DNA of 64,000 bases from Acridotheres tristis. Taxonomy: Eukaryota; Chordata; Aves; Passeriformes; Sturnidae. A program made the translations under genes and the position numbers. Under the pieces are notes generated by a model. It had not been told where the DNA came from. It saw only the letters and a program-made list of their open reading frames with translations, and ran no database searches. The stretch is from positions 18,646,643-18,710,642 of the forward strand of contig CM072897.1 of NCBI GenBank assembly GCA_037013685.1, written 5' to 3'. This document shows positions 12,661 to 24,519 of the stretch, piece by piece. Every line of letters starts with the position of its first letter. The stretch's first letter is position 1.

Positions 12661-15600
12661 ATGGCCGGGGCCGGCTGGGCCCCGCCGCGCCTCGATGAGT
12701 TCATCCTCACCGAACCCCTCGGCTCCGGCACCTACGCCACCGTCTACAAGGCCTACAGGAAGGTAGGGCCGAGCTTGCCGCGCGGGTCGCCGTTTTGCTC
12801 CCCAATCTATCCCCCCCTCCCGTGGGGTCCCCCTTTTCCAGCTCTTCACGTGGGGTACCGCCCCTACAGCCCCTGCCTGGCACCTGCCGCCCCCTTGCAG
12901 GGGTCCCTTCCCTTGCCGGGGAGCAGCCCGGGGTGGCTCTTTGGCTGGGGGGCTCCAGCGTTGTCCCCCCTCCTCGGCAGAGGGACACGCGTGAGGTGGT
13001 GGCCATCAAATGTGTCAACAAGAGGAGCCTGAACCGGGCATCGGTGGAGAACCTGCTGACAGAGATCGAGATCCTCAAGACCATCCGCCATCCCAACATT
13101 GTGGAGCTCAAAGACTTCCAGGTGGGCTGGGGGCTTCTCAGGGGAGCCTCTGAGCCAGAGCCACTCTGGCTTGGATCCATCCCTGTTTCCCAAGAGTGTA
13201 TCCGTGGGGCTTGGTGCCAGCAACTGGGCAAACTGGTTGAGGTGAAGCTGTGTGGGTGGGACTGGCTGGAGTGGCACGGCGGAGTCTTGTTGCCTGGCAG
13301 TGGGACAGTGACCACATCTACCTGATCATGGAGTTCTGCGCCGGGGGGGACCTGTCCCGCTTCATCCGGACGCGCCGCATGCTCCCCGAGAAGGTGGCAC
13401 GCGTCTTCCTGCAGCAGCTCGGTGAGGACACCCCGCTCTACCTCCCGCTCTGCCTCTGCTGGAGACCCTTCCCGAGGGTTTTGGGGCGCAGGGCTGTGCT
13501 ATCACGTGCCCATCCACCCGCCCAGCCTGCGCCCTGAAGTTCCTCCACGACCACAACATCTCCCACCTGGATCTGAAGCCGCAGAACATCCTCCTGAGCG
13601 CCCCGGAGAGCCCCCAGCTGAAGCTGGCAGGTCAGGGCAGCTCCTTGGGAGCGGCCGGGAGGGGGCAAATCCCTTTTCCCCGTGTCCCCACGAGCTCCGT
13701 GTGCTGCAGATTTCGGCTTTGCTCAGTACATGTCCCCGTGGGATGAGAAGCACGTGCTGCGTGGCTCCCCGCTCTACATGGCCCCCGAGATGGTGTGTCG
13801 GCAGCACTACGACGCCCGCGCAGACCTGTGGTCGGTGGGCGTCATCCTTTACGGTGGGCTTGGCTTTTACTGCCCCGGGGGGACTCTGCTCAGGGCTGGT
13901 TTCCCCCTCTCCATCTCCCCCCACCGTTCCTTTTCCCCCTGCAGAAGCACTTTTTGGGAAGCCGCCCTTCGCTTCCCGCTCCTTCGCCGAGCTGGAGGAG
14001 AAGATCCGCAGCGACCGGGCTGTGGAGGTAACGTGGGGTGGGATGGAGGAGCTGGGAGGGTTCTCACAGTGGTCACTGGGCTCAGCCCCTTCCCTCCCCA
14101 GCTTCCCAGCCGGCCCCAGCTCTCCCTGGAATGCCGGGATCTCTTGGGGCAGCTGCTGGAGAGGGACCCTCAGAAGCGCATCTCCTTCGAGTGCTTCTTT
14201 GCCCACCCCTTCGTGGACATGGAGCACATCCCCGGCCCTGAGAGCCTGGGCAAGGCGGTGAGCAGTGGAGGCTGGGGGCTGGGGGCTGCTCCCTGGGAAC
14301 TGGGGGGATTCCAAGCTCTGAGACCCCCCTTGTGTCCCCCAGACCGACCTGGTGGTGGAGGCAGTGAGGAAGGATCAGGAGGGAGATGCCAAAGCCGCCT
14401 TCTCTCTCTACCGCAAAGCCCTGGAGTATTTCGTTCCAGCACTGCACTGTGAGTCCCCCCCCGGGGGTTATGTGGGGCCTGGGTGTATTTTTGGGGGGAT
14501 TTTCAGCCCACCCACCCCTGTGTTTGGTCATTTTCCCCCTCAGATGAAAGCGATGCGCGGCGCAAAGAAGCCATCCGGGCCAAGGTGAGCCAAAATCCCT
14601 GCGGGGGTGAGGGCAGCACCCCCATCCTCTGCACCCCGTGTTGGGGGTCTCCTCACCCCCCAAAATGTGCACAGGTGAGGCAGTACATCTCCCGAGCAGA
14701 GGAGCTGAAGGTGCTGGTCACCTCCAGCAACAAGAACCTTCTGGAGAAAGGAAACCCGGGCAGAGAGCTCCTTAAAGGTAGTGATGTTTGAGCGTGCCCC
14801 GGTGTTGTGGGGCAGTGGTCGGGGTTTTGGGCTGAAGGGTGAAGGTTTTGGGCAATCCCTGTAGCCGTGTCCCCTTGCAGAGATGGCCAAGGACAAGCCT
14901 CGGCTCTGCTCGGCGCTGGAATTGGCTTCAGCTGCCATTGCCAAGGTGAGGGGTGACCTTGGGGGTCCCCTCACCCCTGGAGGGAAGGGGAAGCTGCAAC
15001 CCTGCTGGGGAGGGGAGGGGGCTGCTGGATCCCCCAACCACAGCCAGCCCCGGGGCCTCTTGCAGGAGGAGGAAGGCAGGGATGACGGTGACGCCCTGGA
15101 GCTGTACCAGCAGAGCTTGGGGGAGCTGCTGCTGCTCCTGGCCGGTGAGTTTGGGCTGTTTTAGGGGTTTTTAGGGCCAGGATGGCTCCTGCTCCCCTCC
15201 CTCATCCTGTTTCCCGTTTCCCCTGCAGCGGAGCCGGCGGGGCGGCGGCGGGAGCTGCTCCATGCAGAGGTGAGTGCCAGCCCTGGGACTCCCCAGGCTG
15301 TCCCTGGTGGCCTGGCTCCAGAGGGACTGTGTCCTTTCTCTCTCCCCACCAGATCCAGACCCTGATGGCCCGAGCCGAGTACCTGAAGGATCAGATCAAG
15401 GTATGATGACTGGGAGGGGCCTCCAGAGCGTGCTGGGGGAGGATAAAGGCTGGAAAAGCCCCCTCTCCCTTGGCAGATGCGGGAGGCACAATCCATGGGC
15501 AAAGAGGCTCTGGCAGAATCCGTCCGGAGCGGTGAGTCGCCCTTTCCCAGAGGGACTGGGGGAATGAATATTCCTCCAGCTCCACAGCCATGGGGATATC

Positions 15601-15703
15601 CCTGATCCCACCCCCACCCGGGAGCCCTCCGGGAGGGGTGGCAAGGGCACAGGCATCCCGGTGAGTCCCGGTGTGCCCCGGCACAGCCTGTACCTTGCAG
15701 TGA
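12661..15703 (+). CDS. ULK3: Serine/threonine-protein kinase ULK3
   Basis: ULK3 is an Atg1-family kinase acting in GLI/Hedgehog signalling, autophagy in senescence, and the ESCRT-III abscission checkpoint. Coding exons: 12661-12762, 12981-13121, 13301-13421, 13526-13630, 13710-13853, 13945-14027, 14102-14257, 14343-14448, 14544-14584, 14675-14777, 14881-14945, 15066-15144, 15229-15269, 15353-15400, 15477-15531 and 15687-15703. Together they give 468 residues, against about 472 in mammals. The kinase domain is near residues 14-270. It has the Gly loop [12 protein letters not shown], the lysine in VVAIKCVNK, the catalytic loop HLDLKPQN (HLD instead of HRD, as in mammalian ULK3) and DFGFAQ. Two MIT-like helical regions follow (about 280-345 and 370-445) and would bind ESCRT-III tails. 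The start [12 protein letters not shown] matches the family. The last exon codes only for the end of the protein (ACTLQ, stop). A different acceptor 14 bases further on would read through to 16221. Confidence 0.96.
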
Positions 15704-16545
15704 CTCCCGGGAGCTGCCCAGCAGGACTCTGCTCGCTGCCCTGCCAGGAGACGCCAAGAGGAGACGAGGCTTCCGTCCCCCCCCCCTCCAGGGTGACACC
15801 TGGGAGGTCACCCTGGGGCTGCCAGCCCCGGGAGCTCTGCGGGGCCATCTGCCCCTGTGCAGGCGCTGGCTCATTTCCCTGCCAGCCCTGCCTGCACCGT
15901 CTGCTGCTGCTGCAGCCTCCCCTGCCACAGCGGGCGGGTTATTCCACCCTAATTCCCTCCGCTGGCTGCCGAGGGAAGGGTATTTTTATCCTGGCAGGAT
16001 ATCCCCCCTGCTTTTTCAGCTGGGTGGTTCTTCCACCTCCCAAATTCTGGAGGAGCCCACATGGCCCAGGTGCACAAATCCAGCTGGGAGCTGAGGGTGG
16101 ACAGGGATGCTCCGGCTGTGCCTTTCTCGCCCAGCATCTACCTCTGCATCCAGCCTCCAGCACCCACTGCACTGGCCCAGCCATACCTCCCTGCCTCTCA
16201 CTGCTGGAGCACCGGGAATGAGGCTTTTCCTTCCTGAACCTCGAGCCTGGCAGGTACTGGCTGTGTCATCAGTGTCATGACAGTGAGCAGTGCTCAGCAG
16301 GGACTGATGGAGTCGGGCACGAGCAGCAATCAGTCGCCTTCGGGGACACCCTCTCAGCATCCTGCCTGCCCTGCTCCACTCCTCAGGGCCCTGACACCCC
16401 CAACATCCAAATCATGTTCCAGAGTCACTGGTGCAGGGTGCTGAGCTTGCCTGTCCTGCAAAACAAGGTACTTGTCGCAAAATCTACTGTATCTCAAGGG
16501 AATGTAATTTATTGTCTTTAATAAACTTTAATTTTGATTTCTCCA
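15704..16545 (+). other. ULK3: ULK3 3' untranslated region with polyA signal
   Basis: From the ULK3 stop to just past an AATAAA at 16520-16525 that sits in an AT-rich patch. The first 520 bases happen to be open in one frame (to 16221), which matters only if the alternative last acceptor is used. No other gene is seen. Confidence 0.75.
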
Positions 16546-17639
16546 CCTTCTCAGCACTCGGGTTTGTGATTTGAGCCTAAGAGGGTCCTGAGGCAAGCCC
16601 AGGACCCAGAGCCAGCCTGGGGTCCTGGAGCCATCGAGGAGGGCTGGGGACCCTTGTCCCTGTTCCCCCAGGAGCAGAGCTGGGGTGTCCCTTCCTCTGC
16701 TCCAGCAGTGCTCTCACTTCCCGTGCTCCCTGGGGACACGAGGCAGCCAAAGCAAGGTTTGACCTTGTTTTCACTTCCCATCTTTTTATTTTTTTGTGTG
16801 TGAGGAAAACACGGAGCAGAACAACACGAGCTGTTACGTAAAATCCTGTTTTCTCCAATAGGTTTTTGTGCCTGGGCCATGAGGGAGGACAGAAGGGCCG
16901 AAACAAACCACAGAGGGGATTTTTGGGGTGTCCCATGAACATTCTGAGCCGTGACCTCTTCCCAAGTCAGCCTCCCCCCAGATCCTTCCCCTGTTCCAGC
17001 TGCTCTGTGCTCAAACCAGCCCGAAGCTTCCCAGGCAGACACGATCAGACACTTTAACATCTTTTTTTTATTCTTCTTATCATTATTATTCAGAGCAGAG
17101 ATTATATCCTGAGGGTTTAAAGTGCTTTCCAAGCCCGTGCCCTCCCCCGGGCCGTGGCGAGCGCGGATAATCGCATCTGCCTTCACGCTCGGCCGCCAGC
17201 ACAGCCCAGCCCTCGGAGCAGGACCGGGCTCTGGATGCTCCCCTGGGGGTGATGGAGCCCGGGCTGTCCCAAATTTGTGTCGGGGTGGGTGTGAGTATGT
17301 CCTGCACCGGGGATTTTGGCTGCCCAAATGTCACCAAGGGAAGGTGGCACGAAGAGAGCGGAGCATGGCCTCTGTCACTCGGCTGCACAGGGAGGAGCTG
17401 CTCTGCTCCAGTCCCATCCGTGATTCCCATCCATGATTCCCATCCATGAGTCCCATCCGTGATTCCCATCCATGCCAGCACCAGCCCTTCCCTCCCCATG
17501 GCTCTTCCAGCCCTCATGGAGTGGCTCTTGGGGCTGGATTGTCACCCAGAGAGGGGCGGGAGCGGCAGCTGGGTCGGGGGAGAATCCGTGAGGTTGGACA
17601 TGATGGGTGTTCTCTTCACGAGGAAAAACTGTGACTTGG

Positions 17640-18140
17640 GAATGGCTGGGATGGGGAAAACTGGGAATGGCTGGGATGTGGGAAATTGGGAATGGCTGGG
17701 ATGTGGGAAATTGGGGATGGTTGGCATGGGGGAAATTGGGAATGGTTGGCACGCGGGAGAGGTTTGGGATGGGGTTGGAAAAGTGGGAATTATGGTGGGA
17801 TGTGGGAAATGGAGAATGGTTGGGATGGGGGAAATTGGGAATGTCTGGGATGTGGGAAATTGGGGATGGTTGGCATGAGGGAAAATAGGAATGGTTGCCA
17901 TGTGGGAGGGGTTTGGGATGGGGTTGGAAAAGTGGGAATTATGGTGGGATGTGGGAAATGGAGAATGGTTGCTATATGGAAAATTGGGGATGGTTGGGAT
18001 GTGGGAAATTGGGAATGGTTGGCAATGTGGGAGGGGTTTGGGATGGGGTTGGGATGTGGGAAATTGGGAATGGGGTTTGGGATGGGGAAAACTGGGAATG
18101 GTTGGGATGTGGGTGGGGTTTGGGATGGGGTTGGAAAATT
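17640..18140 (+). repeat. Minisatellite, about 25-bp unit 'ggaatggttgggatgtggga'
   Basis: A tandem array of roughly 25-bp units (ATGG, TTGG, GATGTGGGAAATTGGG) with some units replaced by the variant GAGGGGTTTGGGATGGGG. A block of about 147 bp recurs: the part starting near 17746 (GTTGGCACGCGGGAGAGG) is repeated near 17893 (GTTGCCATGTGGGAGGGG). This shows a higher-order duplication on top of the basic unit. It has no coding role. Confidence 0.9.
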
Positions 18141-18835
18141 GTTGCCAGCCCGTGGGTTGAGGTGAGGTCAAACACGAGGGGCTGGGGAGAGCTGGGTCAG
18201 TGTGTGGAGCCAACCTCGGGCTTTCCCAGGGCTCTTTAATCTCCTTTAATCCCGACTGTTGGACCAGCAGTGAGGGAGGGATGGGCCATCCCTTCCCAGG
18301 GAGGTTTAATTGCCTGCAAAAAGAAGGAGGGAGATATCCCGGGCTTCCATGGCAGCTCATTTGTTTCAGTGCTTTAACAATTGCTCATTTAATGCTTTAT
18401 CCATTGGGGAATTCACTCACTCATCCACACTCACCACTGGGAATGAGGAGGATCCTGCAGACAGCTGGTGCAGGAGGGCAGGAGTTTTGTCAATAAAATT
18501 TATCTTATTTGATCAATAAAACTTATTTTATTTATAGACAAAATCCCTTTTTGCCAGCATCTTCCAGTTTGCTTGGACAAACCCAGCCCCATAGGTGAGG
18601 AAATTATATAAGGCCTGTAAAAGAGAGGAAAAAAAAAACATTTCCTGCTTTAATCCACACTTATTCTTCGCTGTAAGATTTTTAGTCTGTGTGTTGATGC
18701 CTGGAGCACTCATATGGCATGGAGGCTGCAGGGATGCTCGGGATACAGCAGCAGGAACTGCTGGAAACTGGGATGCGTCCCTTGGTGGGCAGGGAAAAGG
18801 CAAGAAGGGGCAGCCTGCTCCTTCTGACCCCATCC

Positions 18836-19316
18836 CAGCCTCTCCTCCCCCATCCCAGCCTCTCCTTCTCCATCCCAGCCTCTCCTTCTCCATCCCAGCC
18901 TCTCCTCCCCCATCCCAGCCTCTCCTCCTTCCATCCCAGCCTCTCCTCCCCCATCCCAGCCTCTCCTTCTCCATCCCGGCCTCTCATCCCCCCATCCCAG
19001 CCTCTCCTTCTCCATCCGAGCCTCTCATCCCCCCATCCCAGCCTCTCATCCCCCATCCCAGCCTCTCCTCCCCCATCCCAGCCTCTCCTCTCCATCCCAG
19101 CCTCTCCTTCTCCATCCCAGCCTCTCATCCCCCATCCCAGCCTCTCCTTCTCCATCCCAGCCTCTCCTTCTCCATCCCAGCCTCTCATCCCTCCATCCCG
19201 GCCTCTCATCCCCCCATCCCAGCCTCTCCTTCTCCATCCCAGCCTCTCCTCCTTCCATCCCACCCTCTCATCCCCATCCCAGCCTCTCATTCTCCATCCC
19301 AGCCTCTCCTCCTCGC
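18836..19316 (+). repeat. Minisatellite, about 20-bp unit 'catcccagcctctccttctc'
   Basis: A nearly pure pyrimidine array of 19-22 bp units. CATCCCAGCCTCTC is constant, followed by CTTCTC, CTCCCC, ATCCCC or CTCCTTC. About 23 copies. It gives long open frames on both strands (Ser/Pro-rich on plus, Gly/Trp/Glu/Arg-rich on minus) that should not be taken as genes. The strong C/T strand bias makes triplex or slipped structures plausible. Confidence 0.92.
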
Positions 19317-20080
19317 TGGGAGCAGGGATGCAGCCTCGCAGGAGCATCCTCGGAGCCGCCGCTGCCTCTCTTTGCCGGGAACGCTTTGCTGAGGCTTAAC
19401 GCGTGTCGGGAGCCGGGCGGGGGGAGCGGGGGCTGCCTGGCTTTTCACATGCCTGGGGGTCATGGAGCCTCCTAAAATAAACCCGCTGAGCTTCACGCGG
19501 CCTTTGCGTGGCTGCACGTGGGCCGGGAGAGCTCGGAGCACAGCCCAGGGGTCGGGCACGGGGGGCAGAGCAAGGAGGGGCCGAGGAAAAGGTGCGGGAG
19601 GGGGATCCTGGATGGTTTTTGGGGTTGCATGCCCAAAATGGGATCCCGCTCTCCCGTGGGATGAGCGCTGATCGTGCCCTGCCGTGGGATTTAAACACGG
19701 CTCGGGCCGTGCCTGCTCCCTGCTATCCCTTTCCTGCTGCGGGATTAGATCAGCTGGGGCTGATCCTCATCAGGTATGATCTCCTTCCAGCGCTAAAGCT
19801 GCTCCTGCCAATCTCCCCGCTGGGTTTTTTCCCCGCTTTCCAGCGCTGTGTGGGGCTGGATTGGGGAATCTGATGGGAGCAGATGTCCCTGGAGTCTGCT
19901 GGTCCCAGGGGCTGCAGGGCTGTGAGGATGTGTGTCCTGAGCTGCCTCTGTCTGTCTGTCCTCTCAGGGATGTACAGCAGGTGTTTTCCAGAACTCCTGG
20001 CCCTGGCACAGGATTATCGGGGGGCTGGGGGCAGAAAGGAATCCCTTGGTGCAGCAGCCTCAAGGCCTGATCCAACACCC

Positions 20081-20112
20081 TTAATAATAATAATAACAAT
20101 AATAATAATAAG
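20081..20112 (+). repeat. Microsatellite (TAA)n with CAA interruption
   Basis: Simple repeat of taa/ata triplets with one interruption 'aacaat'. Confidence 0.9.
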
Positions 20113-20640
20113 ATCATTTCCCAGCACCCTCTCCTGTGTTTTCCCGGATGACCCATCCTCTCCTGCAAAACCAAACTGCAGCTAAACAGCTCCCATGGGA
20201 TTTGGAGCAATAAATTCCCAACCCGTGCCAATTTTTTCTGGGAAACCTCACCACAGGAGCCCCCTGCCTGCCGGGATGCTGGGAGTGACACCTGCACTAG
20301 CACGGGTTTATCCCTGCAGGGAGTGTCCTTGCTTGGAGCAGTGTGCTGGACACCCTGCAGTGCCCGTGAGGCCGAGTGTTCCGAAGGTTTTGTATTAAAA
20401 TAGTCAAAAAATCTGCGGAAAAAAGGGAATTTTGTTTGCTTTTAAACTCGACTGCGGCCAACGAGCTGCTCGTAGCATCCCTTCGGTCCCAAACGTGAGT
20501 GCAATCAGGAAAGATGTTTTTCTTCGGGATTCTGCTGCCACAGATTTCTTGGAGCTCCTGTCCCTGCCTCGGGAAGGGGCACCCCAAAACCAAGAAATTA
20601 GGAAAAAGTGGCCCGGGAAACAGAGCTCGGGGAGAAAAAT

Positions 20641-21509
20641 AAATGCATAGACATCTCCTGGTATTTATTCCACCGGTTATAACAGTACCATGGCACGGGG
20701 ACAGCACGGGAGGTGAGGGACACTCAACCGAGCACAGCACGACTACGGCACGACGAGAGGGAGGACGGGGAGATATTCATTCCCCCATCGCTTTGTTCTG
20801 CTCCTGGAAGGAACAAGGACGGGATCCCATCCCGGGAGAGGGACACCACTGCTCCGGGGAAGGGCGGCTGCGGGCTCAGCTCAGCGCCAGGGAGGGCTTT
20901 TGTTCCTCTCTGGTGTCAATTCAGGCTTCAGCACCCCCCTTCCCACACGGATGAGCGGGATCGAATGGCAGGTCCTTCCCGGCTGGCTCCTTCGGAGGGG
21001 CCCTCAAGGACACGGGGGTGATGTTCCTCGCAGGGATGGGATAGCGTTTCTCGGGTGATGGCTACGGGACGTGGGGAGGGGGGATGTTCCACACCCTGCC
21101 TCGTCCTTGCGAGGCGAATCGGAGCCTCCCGGTCGTTCCTAGGAGGCTGAGACGTGGAGGCAGAGCCGCAGAGTGTGGCCACCACTCCAAGGTCAAGAAC
21201 ACTCCGAGGTCGCTCTCCTTCCCTGCAACCTGCGGGGCTCTGGCTGCGGACACCCCCTGCCCCGGCACGGGCACGGGAGGAGGCCTTGGGGTACGGGGGG
21301 GACATGCTGGCTCTTGGCTCTAACCTCAGCCCGGAGAACGGAACGGAAGCCACACATCAGGGACATCTGGGTCAGGGACTCGAGAGGGGTCACACGGCCC
21401 AGGAGGACCCGAGTGACACGCGGCAAGGGTGACAACGTCGCTGGGGTCCCCGCTGCAGGCAGCAGCCCCCGCCAGACCCTGCGCTGCGTCCCCTCCCTGC
21501 TCAGCCCCA
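20641..21509 (-). other. CPLX3: CPLX3 3' untranslated region
   Basis: Downstream of the CPLX3 stop on the minus strand. A minus-strand AATAAA (plus-strand TTTATT at 20664-20669) marks a plausible end, giving a 3'UTR of roughly 0.85 kb. No second gene is seen inside. Confidence 0.6.
20664..20669 (-). terminator. CPLX3: CPLX3 polyadenylation signal
   Basis: A canonical AATAAA on the minus strand, in the context GAATAAATACC, about 0.84 kb after the CPLX3 stop. It is the first such signal in the correct orientation that I noticed. Confidence 0.6.
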
Positions 21510-23505
21510 TCACATCACGGAGCATTTCTCCGCCGATTGCTTCAGGTCCTCTAGCGTGGCCGAAGCTTTGTCCTTCAAGGAATCAAGGTCCAGGTTCTGG
21601 ATGTTGCTGAGCTGGCCGATAACCGAGTTCTTCTCCTCCTCCTCCTCGTTGTCCTGCTCGATCATCTTGGCCAGCTCCTTGGGCAGCTCCACGTCACCTC
21701 CCACCAGCTGGATCTGGTTGTCATCCGTTTCGTTCTGGAACGGGCCGGGAGAGAGTCAGGACGGGGGATGGCACAGCGGGAATGAGGCTCCTGCAAGCAC
21801 CGCAGGAGGGGCTTTGGGCTGCGTTCCCACTTTGTGGAATGTCCCAGGGGGTGAGGGTGGGATGCTGATGCCGCCTGCCGAGAGCCGGGATGGAAACCCA
21901 CGCTCGGCACCAGTACAAACTGGTTCCCGGCTGGCGCTGCGGGGGGCTAGGCACCTAATTAAGCTCAGCTTATGCTTAAAGACTGCTCCCACCGGCGGGC
22001 GGGATCAGATCAGATCCGAGCCGGGAGTCGCGGGGAGACTCGGGATGAGGCAGCCCGGCTGCCAAGAGGGATCAGTAATGAGCAGAAGAAACTTGTCAAA
22101 AGATGAGAAGGGACATCTCAAGCGCAAGAAGGCACTGAAAGGATGGTGGGGCCGGATCCAAACAAATCCCGGTTTCCCTTGGAGAATAAAAAAATCTCCA
22201 TCTCTTCTTTATCTGCCTTTTCTGGCTTTTGGCAAGGGGTAAAAAGAAATTTTCCAGCTGTTTATTTCCTGGATATAAAAGGGGGGCGGGAAGCAAGGGG
22301 GGTGAATCCAGGCTGGCTGAAACACGCCAAACAATCGGAGCAATCTCACTTGGCTTAGCTGACCCTTTGGAACTAATATTAGCCCGGCTCCAATTTGGAG
22401 TATTCACCACTGAACGACTCCTCCTGAATAAATGGTGGGTTTGGAGGGGGAAGAGCTTGTGACAATTCCAAGAAAGGCTGAATTATCCCTTGATTAAATT
22501 GTTTTTAGTGAATCGTTCATCGTGCGGAAATTCCAAAATTGGAGTTTAGGTGGGAAACGTTCTCCAAATAATCCGGGAGGGGAGCTGGCTAATCCAGGCG
22601 GGAAAGTGTGACCCTGGCTCCGCTCCCGGCTCCGGGGAGTCTGGGGTGAAGCTGCTTTTCCCTCACCCAGCTGGATTTAGGGGGCAAAAGCGAGGAAGAG
22701 GGGGAATCAGGCGAGGCTGGGAGTCCCACCGTCCCGGGCTGGTGGTCTGTGATGCTCGGGGGGAACGAAAGGGGCCAAAGTTTGGGGACAAGGATGGTTT
22801 TGAGGGGAATTTATTTGCGTTTGGGCTTTGAGGCTCAAACCCAGCCAGCCCAGGGGATCCTTGTCCCTTCCCCTCACTCCATACGGAGCTCGGCTCCCCT
22901 TTTGGCCCCCGTTCCCAGCGCAGCCGTACCTTGGGGAGCCTGTACTTGTCTCGGAAGTGGGACCTGACCGTGGCTCTCTCCGCCTTGCGCTGGGCAAACT
23001 GGGCATCTCTCTCCATCCTGCGGAGCACACGGGGCATTTACCAACAGCCCGTGCCCCCCATCCCGCGGTTTGCGCTTCCCCCCGACATCAGAACCCCCCA
23101 TTTTCTCTGAAAACTCCCTGTTTCCCACAATTTCCTCCCCCCGGCGCAGCCTGGAAGGAGAAAGCAATCCCATCTCCCGGGCGAGGAAGCGGATTAAGGG
23201 ATTAGGGGGCTCATTAAACCCCTTCACGGTCTTGCTGTCCCCATCTCCCACGCGCGGGATGTGGGACCGCAGCGGGATCACCCCCTTCCCGCAGGGACCC
23301 AGGGGGTGCAGCCCGTGCCGGATCCCGGTGCTGCCCGCACTCACTTCTCCTCCACCAGCTGCCGCTGATATTCCTCATACTCCTCGCGGGTCATGCCCTG
23401 CGCCTCGGCCGGAGATTTCTCGCCCTCGCTCTTCTCCTCGCCGCCCAGGCCGCCCGTGAGGTTCTTCAGCTGCCCGCCCACCATGCTCTTCACCATGAAC
23501 GCCAT
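21510..23505 (-). CDS. CPLX3: Complexin-3
   Basis: Complexin-3 binds assembled SNARE complexes and controls vesicle release at retinal ribbon synapses. Coding exons on the minus strand: 23505-23345, 23017-22930 and 21734-21510, joining in phase to 157 residues (158 in mammals). The start [16 protein letters not shown] is the family N-terminus. The upstream in-frame stretch is 5'UTR and not used. The accessory/central helix spans roughly residues 45-85, with [15 protein letters not shown] and the SNARE-binding [12 protein letters not shown] at the end of exon 2. Exon 3 carries the acidic NEEEEEK run. The protein ends in CSVM, a CaaX box whose final Met predicts farnesylation; this is typical of complexins 3/4 and anchors them to membranes (mammals have CHVM). 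Its position between ULK3 and CSK matches the mammalian order. Confidence 0.97.
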
Positions 23506-23689
23506 GGCCGCGCCGTCGGGGGGCCGGGGGCAGCGCGGCTCTGCAGCTGCGACAGCCGGGGTCACCGGGGGGCTCCGGAGGGAATGGGGGTGTGCAAAAT
23601 GAGGAGACCCCCGGGAATGGGGCTAAGGGTGAGCTGGAGTGCCAGGGAAACGAGAAATGGGCAGCGCTGGGGGACCGGGAGGAGGGAAT

Positions 23690-24470
23690 CACTGGGAATG
23701 CTGTGGAGAGCCGGAGTGCCGGGTTATGGAGCAGCTGGGGTCACAGGAGAGGAGCTCCAGGGCAGCTGGAGCGCTGAGTGCCCGGGGAGCTCCTGCTCAT
23801 CCCCGGGATGAGGGGAGCTGGGCTCCTGGGGAATGGGGGCACCGGGATGAACGGGGATAGGAGGAGGTGGGAACACGGGAGGCGAACGGAGGTCCTGGGG
23901 AGGAGTCGCGGTCAGCGGAGTCGAGTTGGCGGGGAGCTGGGGTACGGGGTTATGGAGGATGCGGGATCAGCGGAGCCAAGCTCACACAGCACCGAATTCC
24001 TGAGGAGCCAGGAAGAGCAGAGATGAATTTCCCAGAGGCGGAATACCGAGTGATGAGAAGCCGGGGTCAGCAGAGCCGAGTCCCCGGGGAGCTGCGGTGC
24101 GGGGTCACGGAGGAGAAGGGCTCAGAGGGGATGGATTCCCGGGATGACGGAGAGCTGCGGTCCCGGGGTGCCAGGGCACCGGGCGGTGGAGGAGCCGGGG
24201 ACGGGGGAGATGGCTTCCCGGGGGCTGGGGCACGGGGTTATGGAGGAGATGGGGTCAGCGGAGATGAATTCCCGGGATGACAGAGTACCGAATTCCGGAG
24301 GAGCCGGGACTAGCGGTCAGCACAGCGGAGTTCCCGTGCCGGTGGAGTACGGAGTTCCCGGGATGCCGGAGTAGCGAGAGACGGAGGAGCCGGGCTCAGC
24401 GGAGCGGAGTTCCCGGAGAGCCGGGATGCTGTGGAGGTGAGTTCCCGGCACAGCGGAGTTGCCGGGATGA
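23690..24470 (+). repeat. Degenerate GC-rich tandem repeat upstream of CPLX3
   Basis: Phrases recur irregularly with a period of about 50 bp or multiples: GAGTTCCCGGGATG, GGGGTTATGGAGGA, GGGGTCAGCGGAG and GAGCCGGG. Examples are near 23720, 23945, 24060, 24235, 24290, 24350 and 24400. It begins about 190 bp upstream of the CPLX3 start codon on the promoter side. Open frames through it are repeat by-products. Confidence 0.65.
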
Positions 24471-24519
24471 TGCTGTGCTCCCGAGCAGCCGGGATGTGGG
24501 AGTGCGGGATGCCGGAGCT

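Larger units (their letters stand above)
16546..20640. other. Intergenic gap between convergent ULK3 and CPLX3
   Basis: No exon or RNA gene is recognised. The gap holds a short 13-bp-type tandem array near 17410-17477 ('tcccatccatgat' units), two large minisatellites (listed separately), a TAA-type microsatellite at about 20081-20112, and otherwise unremarkable sequence. Long open frames here lie inside the tandem arrays and are by-products of the repeats. Confidence 0.6.

Noticed and set aside
18595..19399. Ser/Pro-rich and Gly/Trp/Arg-rich open frames
   Set aside because: Products of the 20-bp pyrimidine minisatellite.
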